The notes under the pieces are model-generated. The model had not been told where the DNA came from. It saw nothing but the letters and a program-made list of their open reading frames with translations, and did no database searches. 18,340 nt of DNA. Source: Bacillota bacterium (GTDB lineage Bacteria; Bacillota; Clostridia; Lachnospirales; Lachnospiraceae). The first letter of the stretch is position 1; each line of letters opens with the position of its first letter. A program made the translations under genes and the position numbers. Below are positions 7,018 through 14,193 of this stretch, in pieces. Location: positions 1-18,340 of the forward strand of contig JAEZKU010000006.1 of assembly GCA_023436065.1 (NCBI GenBank). The letters run 5' to 3'.

Positions 7018-8751
7018 ATGAAGAATAAAAAGCATAGTTATTTCAAAGATGATATTCGGAAAATGCTTCTATTCTATGCAATCGTTCCTGCTATACTTTT
7101 AACCCTGCTGGGCATCCTCATTTACTGGGGTGTCTGGCGGTTTTCTGTCAATAACAGTACCCGGGAGGAGAATGCCCTGGTATCCGCCGATATCAATACC
7201 ATGATAAATTCCTATAGTGACTTACTTTATATGCTGGAGAGTCAGGAAGAGGTGTTTGAAGGCGAGTTGACAGCCGATATTCGTGTCGATATCTTTGAAC
7301 AAATCTATGAGGTATCGAATCAATTGGATCGGAAAGCCAATGTCTATGTATTTGACAGGAACATCCAACCGATCATCACCGGAACGAATACGGTTCCAGA
7401 GTTTCTGACCGGAAGGCTTGCAGGAAATTGGGGAATTTTTCGGATCATGAATCAAAATCCTAACAGGATTGCAATCAAACTTCTTCAGGAATCCGGTTCG
7501 GATGAGAAGCGGATGGTTGTGGGCAAAGCGATGCTGAAGGATGGCAAGATCAACGGATATGCCGCCTTTGTCATTGATAGTGCCCAGTTTAGGATCACAA
7601 TCGCCAAACTGGATACACAGACAGTCATCACGGATGAGAACGGATGGGTGTTTGTTTCTAATAATTACAGCTTTTTGGATACCCTGGGGCGTTTCCAGTT
7701 GGAGCTGCCGAAACAGAATACGAATGTTGCAACAGAGGTAGGAAGATACTATATTGCCTCGAACCAAATACAAGGCGGCCGGATTCATATTTATTCCGTC
7801 ACAGCTCTGGATAATCAGATCGAAAGACTTCAGAATGTGATCATTGTTGTGCTTTTCGTATTCGCGATTATGTTTCTTTCCGTTATCCTATCCTCAAAGG
7901 GGATAGCGGTAAAGAAGACGAAGGATTTATATACCATCATTGAAACCTTCGAGAAAGCAAAGGAAGGAGATTTGGAAACACATATTGACATCTCCGGTAA
8001 TGACGAATTTAAGACAATTGCAGAAGCTTATAACCAGATGCTGGACAGCTTGAAGGAACAGATTGAGCGAAATAAGGAAATGAGTAAGCTTGTGGCGTTC
8101 TCACAGATGAAACAGCTGGAATCACAGTTTAACCCGCATTTTTTATTTAATACCCTGGAAAATATCCGGTTTATGTGCAAACTGGAGCCGGAATCGGCTA
8201 GCAAGATGGTACAGAATTTATCCATATTACTTCGATACAGTATCAGTAACCAGCAGGAAGAAGTGACGGTAAAAGAAGACATCGCATATACGGAAAATTA
8301 TATGAGTCTGCTCAAATTCAGGTTTAATCAGAGATTTCAATATTCTATAGACATTTCTCCGGAGATTGAGTTCTGTATCATACCAAAGCTCTTAATTCAA
8401 CCAATGATAGAAAATTCTATAAAATACGGTTTCCACAATCGTGAGCGGCTGGCGGTCGAGATCCTTGGGTATAAGGAAGGGGATCATCTGATCATGATCT
8501 GCTCTGATGACGGAGCCGGTATGAAGCCGGAGGTATTGGAGAATATCAGGAGCATTTTAGCAAACGGTATCAACAAGAGCAGTCATATGGGACTGTATAA
8601 TATTAACCGGAGGTTGCAGCTGAAATATGGGGAAGGCTATGGGATCCAGATCGATAGTGAATATGGCAAAGGCACAACCCTAAAGGTTACTTTACCGGTA
8701 ATGATTATGGAAGGTTCGGGTGAGTCGGATGTTAAAAATTTTAATTGCTGA
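7018..8751 (+). CDS. YesM-like sensor histidine kinase
   Basis: Membrane sensor kinase of the LytS/YesM class. The 577 residues comprise TM1 (about 16-40), an extracellular sensor region of about 230 residues (41-272), TM2 (274-291), a HAMP linker (about 292-347), and a His_kinase module with the phosphorylated His374 in QFNPHFLFNTLENIRF. A GHKL ATPase follows, with N-box IENSIKYG (464-471), DDGAGM (497-502) and MGLYNINRRL (524-533). AAGGAG precedes the ATG at 7018. It overlaps the regulator gene and presumably senses the transporter's solute, directly or via the binding protein. Confidence 0.93.
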   Translation: MKNKKHSYFKDDIRKMLLFYAIVPAILLTLLGILIYWGVWRFSVNNSTREENALVSADINTMINSYSDLLYMLESQEEVFEGELTADIRVDIFEQIYEVSNQLDRKANVYVFDRNIQPIITGTNTVPEFLTGRLAGNWGIFRIMNQNPNRIAIKLLQESGSDEKRMVVGKAMLKDGKINGYAAFVIDSAQFRITIAKLDTQTVITDENGWVFVSNNYSFLDTLGRFQLELPKQNTNVATEVGRYYIASNQIQGGRIHIYSVTALDNQIERLQNVIIVVLFVFAIMFLSVILSSKGIAVKKTKDLYTIIETFEKAKEGDLETHIDISGNDEFKTIAEAYNQMLDSLKEQIERNKEMSKLVAFSQMKQLESQFNPHFLFNTLENIRFMCKLEPESASKMVQNLSILLRYSISNQQEEVTVKEDIAYTENYMSLLKFRFNQRFQYSIDISPEIEFCIIPKLLIQPMIENSIKYGFHNRERLAVEILGYKEGDHLIMICSDDGAGMKPEVLENIRSILANGINKSSHMGLYNINRRLQLKYGEGYGIQIDSEYGKGTTLKVTLPVMIMEGSGESDVKNFNC

Positions 8752-9508
8752 AGATGAGGATATCATTCGTAAGGGGCTTGTATTCACAATTGACTGGCTC
8801 AGCATGGATTGTGTCATCATTGCGGAAGCGGCCGATGGTGAGGAAGGACTCCAAAAGATTATTGAGCATAAACCGGATGTGGTAATCACGGATATCAAAA
8901 TGCCGAAAATGGACGGGATTGAGATGGTCCGTCGGGGATTGGAGTACACCAAATTCGAATGTATCATCCTAACAAGCTATGCGGAGTTTGAATATGCCAA
9001 AAAAGCGATTGAGCTGAAGGCATATGATTATTTACTGAAACCGATTGATGAATATAAGATTGTTGAAGTAATCCAACAGCTTCATGATAAGCTGGATATG
9101 AATAAGGAAGCCGAATTTGTTCTTGAGAATATCAAAAATCCGTCCTCACGGCTGGACTTTAATTATTACATGCAGTTGGATACCTCGGAAAGCGGGTATG
9201 TTAAGAAATCAATTCAAAAGATACATGATAATTATATGGGCAAGATCGGAATTGAATCGATTTCCGAGGAGCTTGGAGTCAGCGCCAGCTACTTAAGCCG
9301 TAAATTCAAGGAGGTGACCGGTCATTCCTTTCTGGATCTGCTCAATGTTTACCGTGTACAGCAGGCAATTAAGCTGTTAAATACCGGGAAGTATCGAGTA
9401 TATGAGATCTCGGATATGACAGGTTTCACAGATTATAAACATTTTTGTACCGTGTTTAAACGCTATACCTCCATGTCACCGACCGGATTTGTGAAGAAGA
9501 GAAACTAG
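8729..9508 (+). CDS. Response regulator with receiver and AraC-type DNA-binding domain (short YesN type)
   Basis: Transcription factor paired with the kinase. The start ATG 8729 gives MLKILIAEDED, typical of the family, and overlaps the kinase gene by 23 bp; a GTG at 8720 is a less likely alternative. The receiver domain (1-120) has acidic E8/D9, phospho-acceptor D55 (ITDIKMPKMDG), T82 and K104. The AraC-type helix-turn-helix pair occupies about 160-257, including LGVSASYLSRKFKEVTG and ISDMTGFTDYKHFCTVFKRY. At 259 residues it lacks the long middle region of most YesN proteins (about 500 residues). It probably regulates the operon it lies in. Confidence 0.92.
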   Translation: MLKILIAEDEDIIRKGLVFTIDWLSMDCVIIAEAADGEEGLQKIIEHKPDVVITDIKMPKMDGIEMVRRGLEYTKFECIILTSYAEFEYAKKAIELKAYDYLLKPIDEYKIVEVIQQLHDKLDMNKEAEFVLENIKNPSSRLDFNYYMQLDTSESGYVKKSIQKIHDNYMGKIGIESISEELGVSASYLSRKFKEVTGHSFLDLLNVYRVQQAIKLLNTGKYRVYEISDMTGFTDYKHFCTVFKRYTSMSPTGFVKKRN

Positions 9509-9533
9509 AGGCTGGAAAAGAAGAAAGGTGCCA

Positions 9534-10346
9534 ATGACAGAGTATAACAAAATTTTATTATTAAGCGACATGGACGGAACCCTTCTCGATTCTGAGAGCA
9601 GAGTGTCCAAAGAGAATCTGGCTGCGGTGAAGAGATTCATCGAACACGGCGGAAGCTTTGGAATCGCAACAGGGAGAAGTCAGTTGAATTCCGTTCTGTT
9701 TCTGGATGAATTACAAATTAATGCACCCTGTATCCTGTATAATGGCGGAGCGATATACGATTTTGATGCAAAGCGGTTTATTACATTGAATGAGCTCCCC
9801 AAGCAGGGGTTGGTTGAATTTATCAAGTATTGCCTGAAGGAATATCCGGAGACTGATCTTCAGATTTATTGCCCGGAGATGTGCTATTTTGTATCAGAGG
9901 AAGAGCGAACCGGTAAGGATATCGTAGCTCTTCATCAACCCTGCAGGTTCTGCGAGATAGAGGAACTGATGGAGAGGCCCTGGATTAAGATATTAATCAG
10001 TGCAGAAACAAAGCAATTACATAGCATACATAAAGCTATGGCCGATTTTGGTCTGGACGGAATTGATTCTGTCTTTTCCTCGGAGATTTATCTGGAATTA
10101 CTCCCTTTCGGTGTAAATAAGGGTAGTGCTCTGACCAGATTGAGAGAATACCTGGGTGGGGACTATACAATTTATGCGGTAGGTGATTATAACAACGACG
10201 TAGAGATGTTACAGGCGGCAGATATCGGAATCGCGACCGGAAATGCACTTGATTCTTTGAAGAAAGTTGCTGATAAGATCACTGTATGTAATGATGACCA
10301 TGCGATTGCAGATATCATTGATCATATTATTGAAAGTAAGGGATAA
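9534..10346 (+). CDS. Cof-type HAD-family phosphatase
   Basis: Cytoplasmic phosphatase of the haloacid dehalogenase superfamily, Cof/YidA branch, whose members act on sugar phosphates and other small phosphate esters. The 270 residues include motif I SDMDGTLLDS (D12 and D14), motif II ATGRS (Thr at about 46), motif III Lys196 (GVNKGSAL) and motif IV GDYNND (D218, D222). A C2-type cap lies between about 85 and 185. The ATG at 9534 follows AAAGG. It sits 25 bp after the regulator and 6 bp before the chemoreceptor, so it shares their operon. Its substrate might be the imported compound, which would suit a phosphorylated solute; this is inference. Confidence 0.9.
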   Translation: MTEYNKILLLSDMDGTLLDSESRVSKENLAAVKRFIEHGGSFGIATGRSQLNSVLFLDELQINAPCILYNGGAIYDFDAKRFITLNELPKQGLVEFIKYCLKEYPETDLQIYCPEMCYFVSEEERTGKDIVALHQPCRFCEIEELMERPWIKILISAETKQLHSIHKAMADFGLDGIDSVFSSEIYLELLPFGVNKGSALTRLREYLGGDYTIYAVGDYNNDVEMLQAADIGIATGNALDSLKKVADKITVCNDDHAIADIIDHIIESKG

Positions 10347-10352
10347 TCGCAT

Positions 10353-12080
10353 ATGAAGAAGATAAGTGAATTATGGAAGAGAAGGATTGTACCTTCCGGA
10401 GGTAAGACAGCCACGGATAGCGTCAGCAAGCAATTGAAAAGTACCTTTAACAAGACAATTAGTATTCTGGCAATGATGCTGCTTATCATTATGGTTTTTA
10501 CATTAACCATCACCATTGTAAATAAATCCGTATTTGAAACCTATGGATCGGGACAGGGCAAAGTCGGAAGTATGGAGCTGAAATTTTATTCCCTTCATTC
10601 CGAGCTTCGCTATCTGGTATATGATTCTTCAGCAGAGGAGCAGGAAGCCAGTATCAGACGCATTGAGGAGATCTCTCAGGCGCTGCTTCAGGAAGCAGAG
10701 GCCCTGAAGCCCGTTATGTCGAATCGGGAGAGTCAGGCTTCCTACGATGCAGCGATGTCCTTATTGTCGGAATACATACCTGTAATGGATCAAATTATTC
10801 AATATGAGAAGTCTCAGGGCAAATATAACTCAATGAAATTATACAGTGAGGATGCCAGTGATATTGCAGGGAAATTAGAGGCAAACGTAGGCGAACTATT
10901 TTCTTATCTGAGCAAGCGTGGTGAAGCTTACAGTGACAGATTTCTGGCACTGGGCGTGATATCGGTAGTGGTTGGTCTGGCTGTGGTGAGTCTGCTGATA
11001 TTATTCATTATCAGGAGTGTGAATAGGACCATCGCGGAGATCAGTGAACCGCTGGAGGAATTGACTACCGTATCACAGGAAATCGCCAAAGGTAATCTGC
11101 ATGTTGAAATCACTAACAGCAGTAATAATGAAATCGGTATGCTCGCCAGGAGCTTATCAAATACAGTGGCGGCACTCAATGCCTATGTATTTGATATTTC
11201 AGATAAGCTGCAGCATATCGTAGACAATGATCTTACCATTGAACTGAATCAGGAATATGTCGGAGACTTTAAACCAATACAGAATTCACTGGTTAAAATT
11301 CTTGATTTCTTAAACGAAGTATTTCACCGGATCGAGCAGTCCTCCTACGAGGTATACGCCGGAGCGGAACAGGTATCCGGGGGTGCCATGGACCTGGCGG
11401 AAGGAACGAATCAGCAAAATACAGCTATTGAAGAGATTTCGAATTCGATTCTTACCATATCCCATAATGCGAAATCAAATGAAGAGCTATGTGAGACAGC
11501 GGACAGGCTATCAAAGAGTGCAAAAGAGAGTGCACAGGCAGGACGGGCCAGAATGAATCGTATGGTATCCACCATGTCAGTCATCAACGAGAAAAGTAAC
11601 CGCATCTCTGAAATATTACAAAGCATCAATGATATTTCCGATCAGACGAATCTCCTGGCATTGAATGCCCAGATCGAAGCGGCTAGAGCAGGAGAGGCGG
11701 GAAGAGGTTTTACGGTAGTAGCCAACGAGGTTGCGAAACTGGCAGAGAAATGTGCGTCAGCCTCCAAAGAGACGGAGAAGATGATAGAAGAAACACTTGA
11801 GGCGGTACAATTAGGAGATGTTGAGGTTAAAGCCACAGCGCTGGTATTACAGGAGACAGAGGAACAGATTGATATCACAGCCGATGCAGTAAATCGAATT
11901 CTCGAGGAAACCAATAAACAGCAAAATGCAGTGGAGCATGTAAGAAATGAAATCAACAGTATCTCTGATATCATTCGATCGAATTCCGCAACAGCACAGG
12001 AGAGTGCGGCAGCCAGCGAGCAATTGACCGCACAATCGGATATGCTTAGAACCTTGCTGCAGAAAATGAAGTTAAAATAA
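10353..12080 (+). CDS. Methyl-accepting chemotaxis protein
   Basis: Transmembrane chemoreceptor that feeds CheA/CheW to steer swimming. Of 575 residues, 36-57 form TM1 and 58-197 an extracellular, mostly helical ligand region resembling a four-helix bundle. TM2 is 198-220. HAMP segments follow: one at about 221-275 and a second HAMP-like stretch at about 280-325. The signalling hairpin contains the conserved tip at about 426-456 (ISDQTNLLALNAQIEAARAG). There is no C-terminal CheR-tethering pentapeptide. The start is 6 bp after the phosphatase stop. Its place in the transporter operon suggests chemotaxis towards the transported solute, an inference. Confidence 0.93.
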   Translation: MKKISELWKRRIVPSGGKTATDSVSKQLKSTFNKTISILAMMLLIIMVFTLTITIVNKSVFETYGSGQGKVGSMELKFYSLHSELRYLVYDSSAEEQEASIRRIEEISQALLQEAEALKPVMSNRESQASYDAAMSLLSEYIPVMDQIIQYEKSQGKYNSMKLYSEDASDIAGKLEANVGELFSYLSKRGEAYSDRFLALGVISVVVGLAVVSLLILFIIRSVNRTIAEISEPLEELTTVSQEIAKGNLHVEITNSSNNEIGMLARSLSNTVAALNAYVFDISDKLQHIVDNDLTIELNQEYVGDFKPIQNSLVKILDFLNEVFHRIEQSSYEVYAGAEQVSGGAMDLAEGTNQQNTAIEEISNSILTISHNAKSNEELCETADRLSKSAKESAQAGRARMNRMVSTMSVINEKSNRISEILQSINDISDQTNLLALNAQIEAARAGEAGRGFTVVANEVAKLAEKCASASKETEKMIEETLEAVQLGDVEVKATALVLQETEEQIDITADAVNRILEETNKQQNAVEHVRNEINSISDIIRSNSATAQESAAASEQLTAQSDMLRTLLQKMKLK

Positions 12081-12100
12081 AAACTCCCTATAAAGTAACA

Positions 12101-12252
12101 AGTAAGGATACAGGCATCCCTCACACAGGTTCCCGGACATCCTGCCATTTTGTAAGCCATAATCAAACAAGCAAGCTTGCTTGCTGAGTTGTCTTACAAA
12201 ATTGGCAAGCTGTTCGGCAAACAGTGCATGATGGGATGCCTGTATCCTTGCT
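12101..12252. repeat. Nested 150-bp palindromic element between convergent genes
   Basis: Outer arms of 17 perfect pairs, AAGGATACAGGCATCCC (12104-12120) with 12233-12249, extend to 20 pairs counting one G-U. Inside, ATTTTGTAAG (12147-12156) pairs with CTTACAAAAT (12193-12202), flanked by GCC/GGC. Within that is a perfect 16-bp palindrome CAAGCAAGCTTGCTTG (12168-12183). A smaller hairpin CTGTT/AACAG lies at 12210-12224. The whole can fold as a multi-branched RNA on either strand. It may act as a two-way terminator for the chemoreceptor and the hydrolase gene, or be a MITE-like mobile remnant. No clear target-site duplication is seen. Confidence 0.75.
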
Positions 12253-12304
12253 CTGGTTATTCAAGTGTTTTGAAATAGTTCGTTTTTTGCTTTTTAGTTA
12301 CCTC

Positions 12305-12865
12305 TTAGATGTAGTTACTTGTGTTTTTAAAGAATTCGTCCGAGGGGATGACCTTTGCGAACACACCGTTAATGGATGCCATCATGACATCATGTACTGT
12401 CTTGGCGGGGATCACAGCACCATTTCGGGACAGGTCCATCGTAGTGACAGCGTCATCAATCACGGTTACAGAAAAACCATAGTCCATAGCTGCTCTGACC
12501 GTCGTGTCGACACACATGTGGCTCATCATACCGCATACAATAAGGTTGTTGATACCCTGCTGTAGCAGGTCCTCTGCCAGACCGGTTTTAAGGAAGGAGC
12601 TGGGAGCATGCTTTACGTAAACCTTCTCATTTCCGAAAGGTGCCACCAATGGATGGATTTCTGCTCCCTTACTTCCCTCTAAATAAGTTGTTGCACCCGG
12701 ATAGTTACTGATATGCTGCACATGGCAGACCGGCATATCGTGTTCTCTGAAGTATTCCAGGATTAATTTTGCTTTAGCCGCTGCCTGTTCGGGCTGAAAC
12801 AATTCACGGGCTCCACCCGGAAAATATTCATTTTGGATGTCAATAATTACATGTGCACTTTTCAT
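12305..12865 (-). CDS. Cysteine hydrolase, isochorismatase-like family
   Basis: Predicted cytoplasmic amidase or hydrolase of the isochorismatase superfamily (nicotinamidase-like fold). The 186 residues carry the expected catalytic triad: Asp9 (VIIDIQNEY), Lys85 (VKHAPSSF) and Cys118 (GMMSHMCVDTT). The GMM-SHMC-V-TT pattern is the family's nucleophile elbow. The start is preceded on the reverse strand by GGAGGT, about 6 nt away. The upstream neighbour on the same strand is an HxlR regulator that may control it. The exact substrate cannot be named; isochorismate itself is unlikely without siderophore genes nearby. Confidence 0.9.
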   Translation of the reverse strand: MKSAHVIIDIQNEYFPGGARELFQPEQAAAKAKLILEYFREHDMPVCHVQHISNYPGATTYLEGSKGAEIHPLVAPFGNEKVYVKHAPSSFLKTGLAEDLLQQGINNLIVCGMMSHMCVDTTVRAAMDYGFSVTVIDDAVTTMDLSRNGAVIPAKTVHDVMMASINGVFAKVIPSDEFFKNTSNYI

Positions 12866-12918
12866 ATCCTACCTCCATCATTACTATAAAATTTTCATTT
12901 TAGGTTTGTTATGAACAG

Positions 12919-12952
12919 ATTATATCCCTATGTAGTATAGAGGTAAATTACC
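12919..12952 (-). promoter_or_regulatory. Candidate promoter and operator of the cysteine hydrolase gene
   Basis: On the reverse strand a perfect -10 TATAAT (plus-strand 12919-12924) lies 17 bp from a -35-like TTTACC. The -35 sits within the perfect inverted repeat GGTAA-A-TTACC (12942-12952). A dyad covering the -35 is a natural repressor site, and the adjacent HxlR protein is the obvious candidate; binding is inferred only. Confidence 0.45.
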
Positions 12953-13011
12953 CACTTTTTTGTGTGTATCTTTTATCCAAAATAATATGCATCCATTATG
13001 ATTATTTACAT

Positions 13012-13374
13012 TCAATATGAAATACCCTTTCTGTCAAGCACCTCGGTCATACCGTGCTCTACAAGATAATCTACTCCAATACTCTGCATAATCATTACAG
13101 CTCCCAGCATTTTCATTCCTCTTTCCTCTGTAAGATAATATTCCACACGCAAAGGATAGCCCTCATAGGTTTGCTTTGCAACAATGCCGAAATCCTGCAG
13201 TTCTTTTAATTGCTGCAGCAGCATCTTTTGAGTGATGCCTGCGATAGCATGCTCCAGTTTCGATAAAGAGGTCGGGCCGTAATGAAGCTGGAAAACGATA
13301 ATGGATTTCCATTTACCTTTTATGATATCATGTGCTATTTCCAGTGGACAGGTGTAATCCTCTCTGATTTTCAT
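13012..13374 (-). CDS. HxlR-family winged-helix transcriptional regulator
   Basis: Small DNA-binding regulator of the HxlR/YodB group, many members of which sense electrophiles or oxidants through a conserved N-terminal cysteine. The 120 residues start MKIREDYTCP (Cys9 is that position). They then show the winged-helix core: IAHDIIKGKWKSIIVFQL, LSKLEHAIAGITQKMLLQQL (recognition helix) and YPLRVEYYLTE in the wing. A reverse-strand GAGG lies about 10 nt before the ATG. It lies upstream of, and on the same strand as, the cysteine hydrolase. Whether Cys9 is redox-active here is not shown. Confidence 0.9.
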   Translation of the reverse strand: MKIREDYTCPLEIAHDIIKGKWKSIIVFQLHYGPTSLSKLEHAIAGITQKMLLQQLKELQDFGIVAKQTYEGYPLRVEYYLTEERGMKMLGAVMIMQSIGVDYLVEHGMTEVLDRKGISY

Positions 13375-13756
13375 ACCTTTTCATCCTCGCTTTCTGCGCT
13401 AAATTGCGAATTAGGGTGCCCCCATATTATATTCTGTATTTTCCCAATCATTGGATTTTGCTGAATTTATCATAGATTATAACATTCTGTCAAGCAACTG
13501 TTAAGATAAACTTAATCAAGCAACGAAAGCTAACATAAAAGGCCAAATTATGTTATCATCAGTTGATAGAAATGTATGCAACTATCTGTTACAATAATAT
13601 GAAAGATATGAAAAATATGAGAAGTTTGATATTTATATGAGTATGAAGTTAAAGTAGAGATATATGGTACAGTACAGCTATGTAGTACAGTACAGCTATG
13701 TAGTACAGTACAGCTATATAATCAATAAGCACGTAGGGCCGTAAAAGGAGGTAACT
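13375..13756. other. Divergent regulator intergenic region
   Basis: This 382-bp AT-rich gap separates the reverse HxlR gene from the forward XRE-AbrB gene. It holds a reverse-strand TATAAT (plus-strand 13426-13431) that could serve HxlR, though no good -35 is seen. Close to the XRE gene it also holds an 18-bp tandem repeat and a forward TATAAT (13717-13722), again without a good -35. No reading frame with a ribosome binding site was found inside it. Confidence 0.6.
13667..13720. repeat. Tandem 18-bp repeat before the XRE-AbrB gene
   Basis: The unit GTACAGTACAGCTATGTA occurs at 13667-13684 and 13685-13702. A third copy begins at 13703 (GTACAGTACAGCTATA) and runs into a TATAAT-like -10 at 13717-13722. 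There are no spacers, so this is not a CRISPR array. Regularly spaced copies at a promoter suggest a multi-site operator, perhaps for the XRE-AbrB protein itself. Confidence 0.8.
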
Positions 13757-14191
13757 ATGATAAATGTAAATCTGCATAATTTGCGCATGCTAAAGGGTAT
13801 GACCCAGGAAGAAGTAGCTGAAAAGATAGGGGTTTCCCGTCAGGCTGTAGCGAAATGGGAAAACGGGGAGAGTACGCCTGATATCCTCAAGTGTGCTGCC
13901 TTGGCAAAGCTTTATGGAACGACAATCGATGAGCTGGTAAATCATGAGGATGAACATGGCGGAGTACTGATTGCGCCAAAGGGAAAGCATATCTTCGGAA
14001 CTGTTACCCTCAATGAACGCGGTCAGATTGTGATACCCAAAAAAGCAAGGGATATATTTGGCTTAAAGACCGGAGACAACCTGGTGCTGCTCGGCGACGA
14101 GAAGGAAGGCCTTGCTTTGATTAGTACGAAGCATTTAGAAGGAATGATTGAGAATTTAAACAAGGCTATGAAGTATAGAGTGGAGGATTGA
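13757..14191 (+). CDS. XRE helix-turn-helix / AbrB-like fusion regulator
   Basis: DNA-binding regulator with two DNA-binding modules in 144 residues. One is an N-terminal XRE/Cro-like helix-turn-helix (about 5-60; MTQEEVAEKIGVSRQAVAKW). The other is a C-terminal SpoVT/AbrB swapped-hairpin domain (about 78-125; GTVTLNERGQIVIPKKARDI and GLKTGDNLVLLGD). AAAGGAGGT precedes the ATG by about 5 nt. The stop is 2 bp before the hydrolase start, so the two genes form a coupled pair. Tandem repeats directly upstream may be its operator. The fusion also occurs in other Clostridia, to my knowledge. Confidence 0.9.
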   Translation: MINVNLHNLRMLKGMTQEEVAEKIGVSRQAVAKWENGESTPDILKCAALAKLYGTTIDELVNHEDEHGGVLIAPKGKHIFGTVTLNERGQIVIPKKARDIFGLKTGDNLVLLGDEKEGLALISTKHLEGMIENLNKAMKYRVED

Positions 14192-14193
14192 AT

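Noticed and set aside
7222..7788. Reverse-strand 188-codon open frame over the histidine kinase sensor region
   Set aside because: It is fully inside the kinase gene on the other strand, with no start signal and no recognisable domain.
11642..12166. Reverse-strand 174-codon frame over the chemoreceptor end
   Set aside because: It mirrors the Ala/Ser-rich signalling helix codons, giving a Cys/Ser-rich product. It also runs through the palindrome, which marks it as non-coding.
12101..12252. Complete insertion sequence
   Set aside because: It is only about 150 bp, has no transposase frame, and no clear target-site duplication was seen at its ends.
12224..12565. Forward 113-codon frame over the cysteine hydrolase
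   Set aside because: It is antisense to an intact catalytic gene, starts within the nested palindrome and lacks a ribosome binding site.
12305..12865. True isochorismatase of siderophore synthesis
   Set aside because: No ent/dhb genes are nearby and no carrier domain is present. The stand-alone cysteine hydrolase branch is the safer call, even though an iron-type transporter lies upstream.
13667..13720. CRISPR array
   Set aside because: The repeats are directly abutting with no spacers and only three copies, and no cas genes are present.
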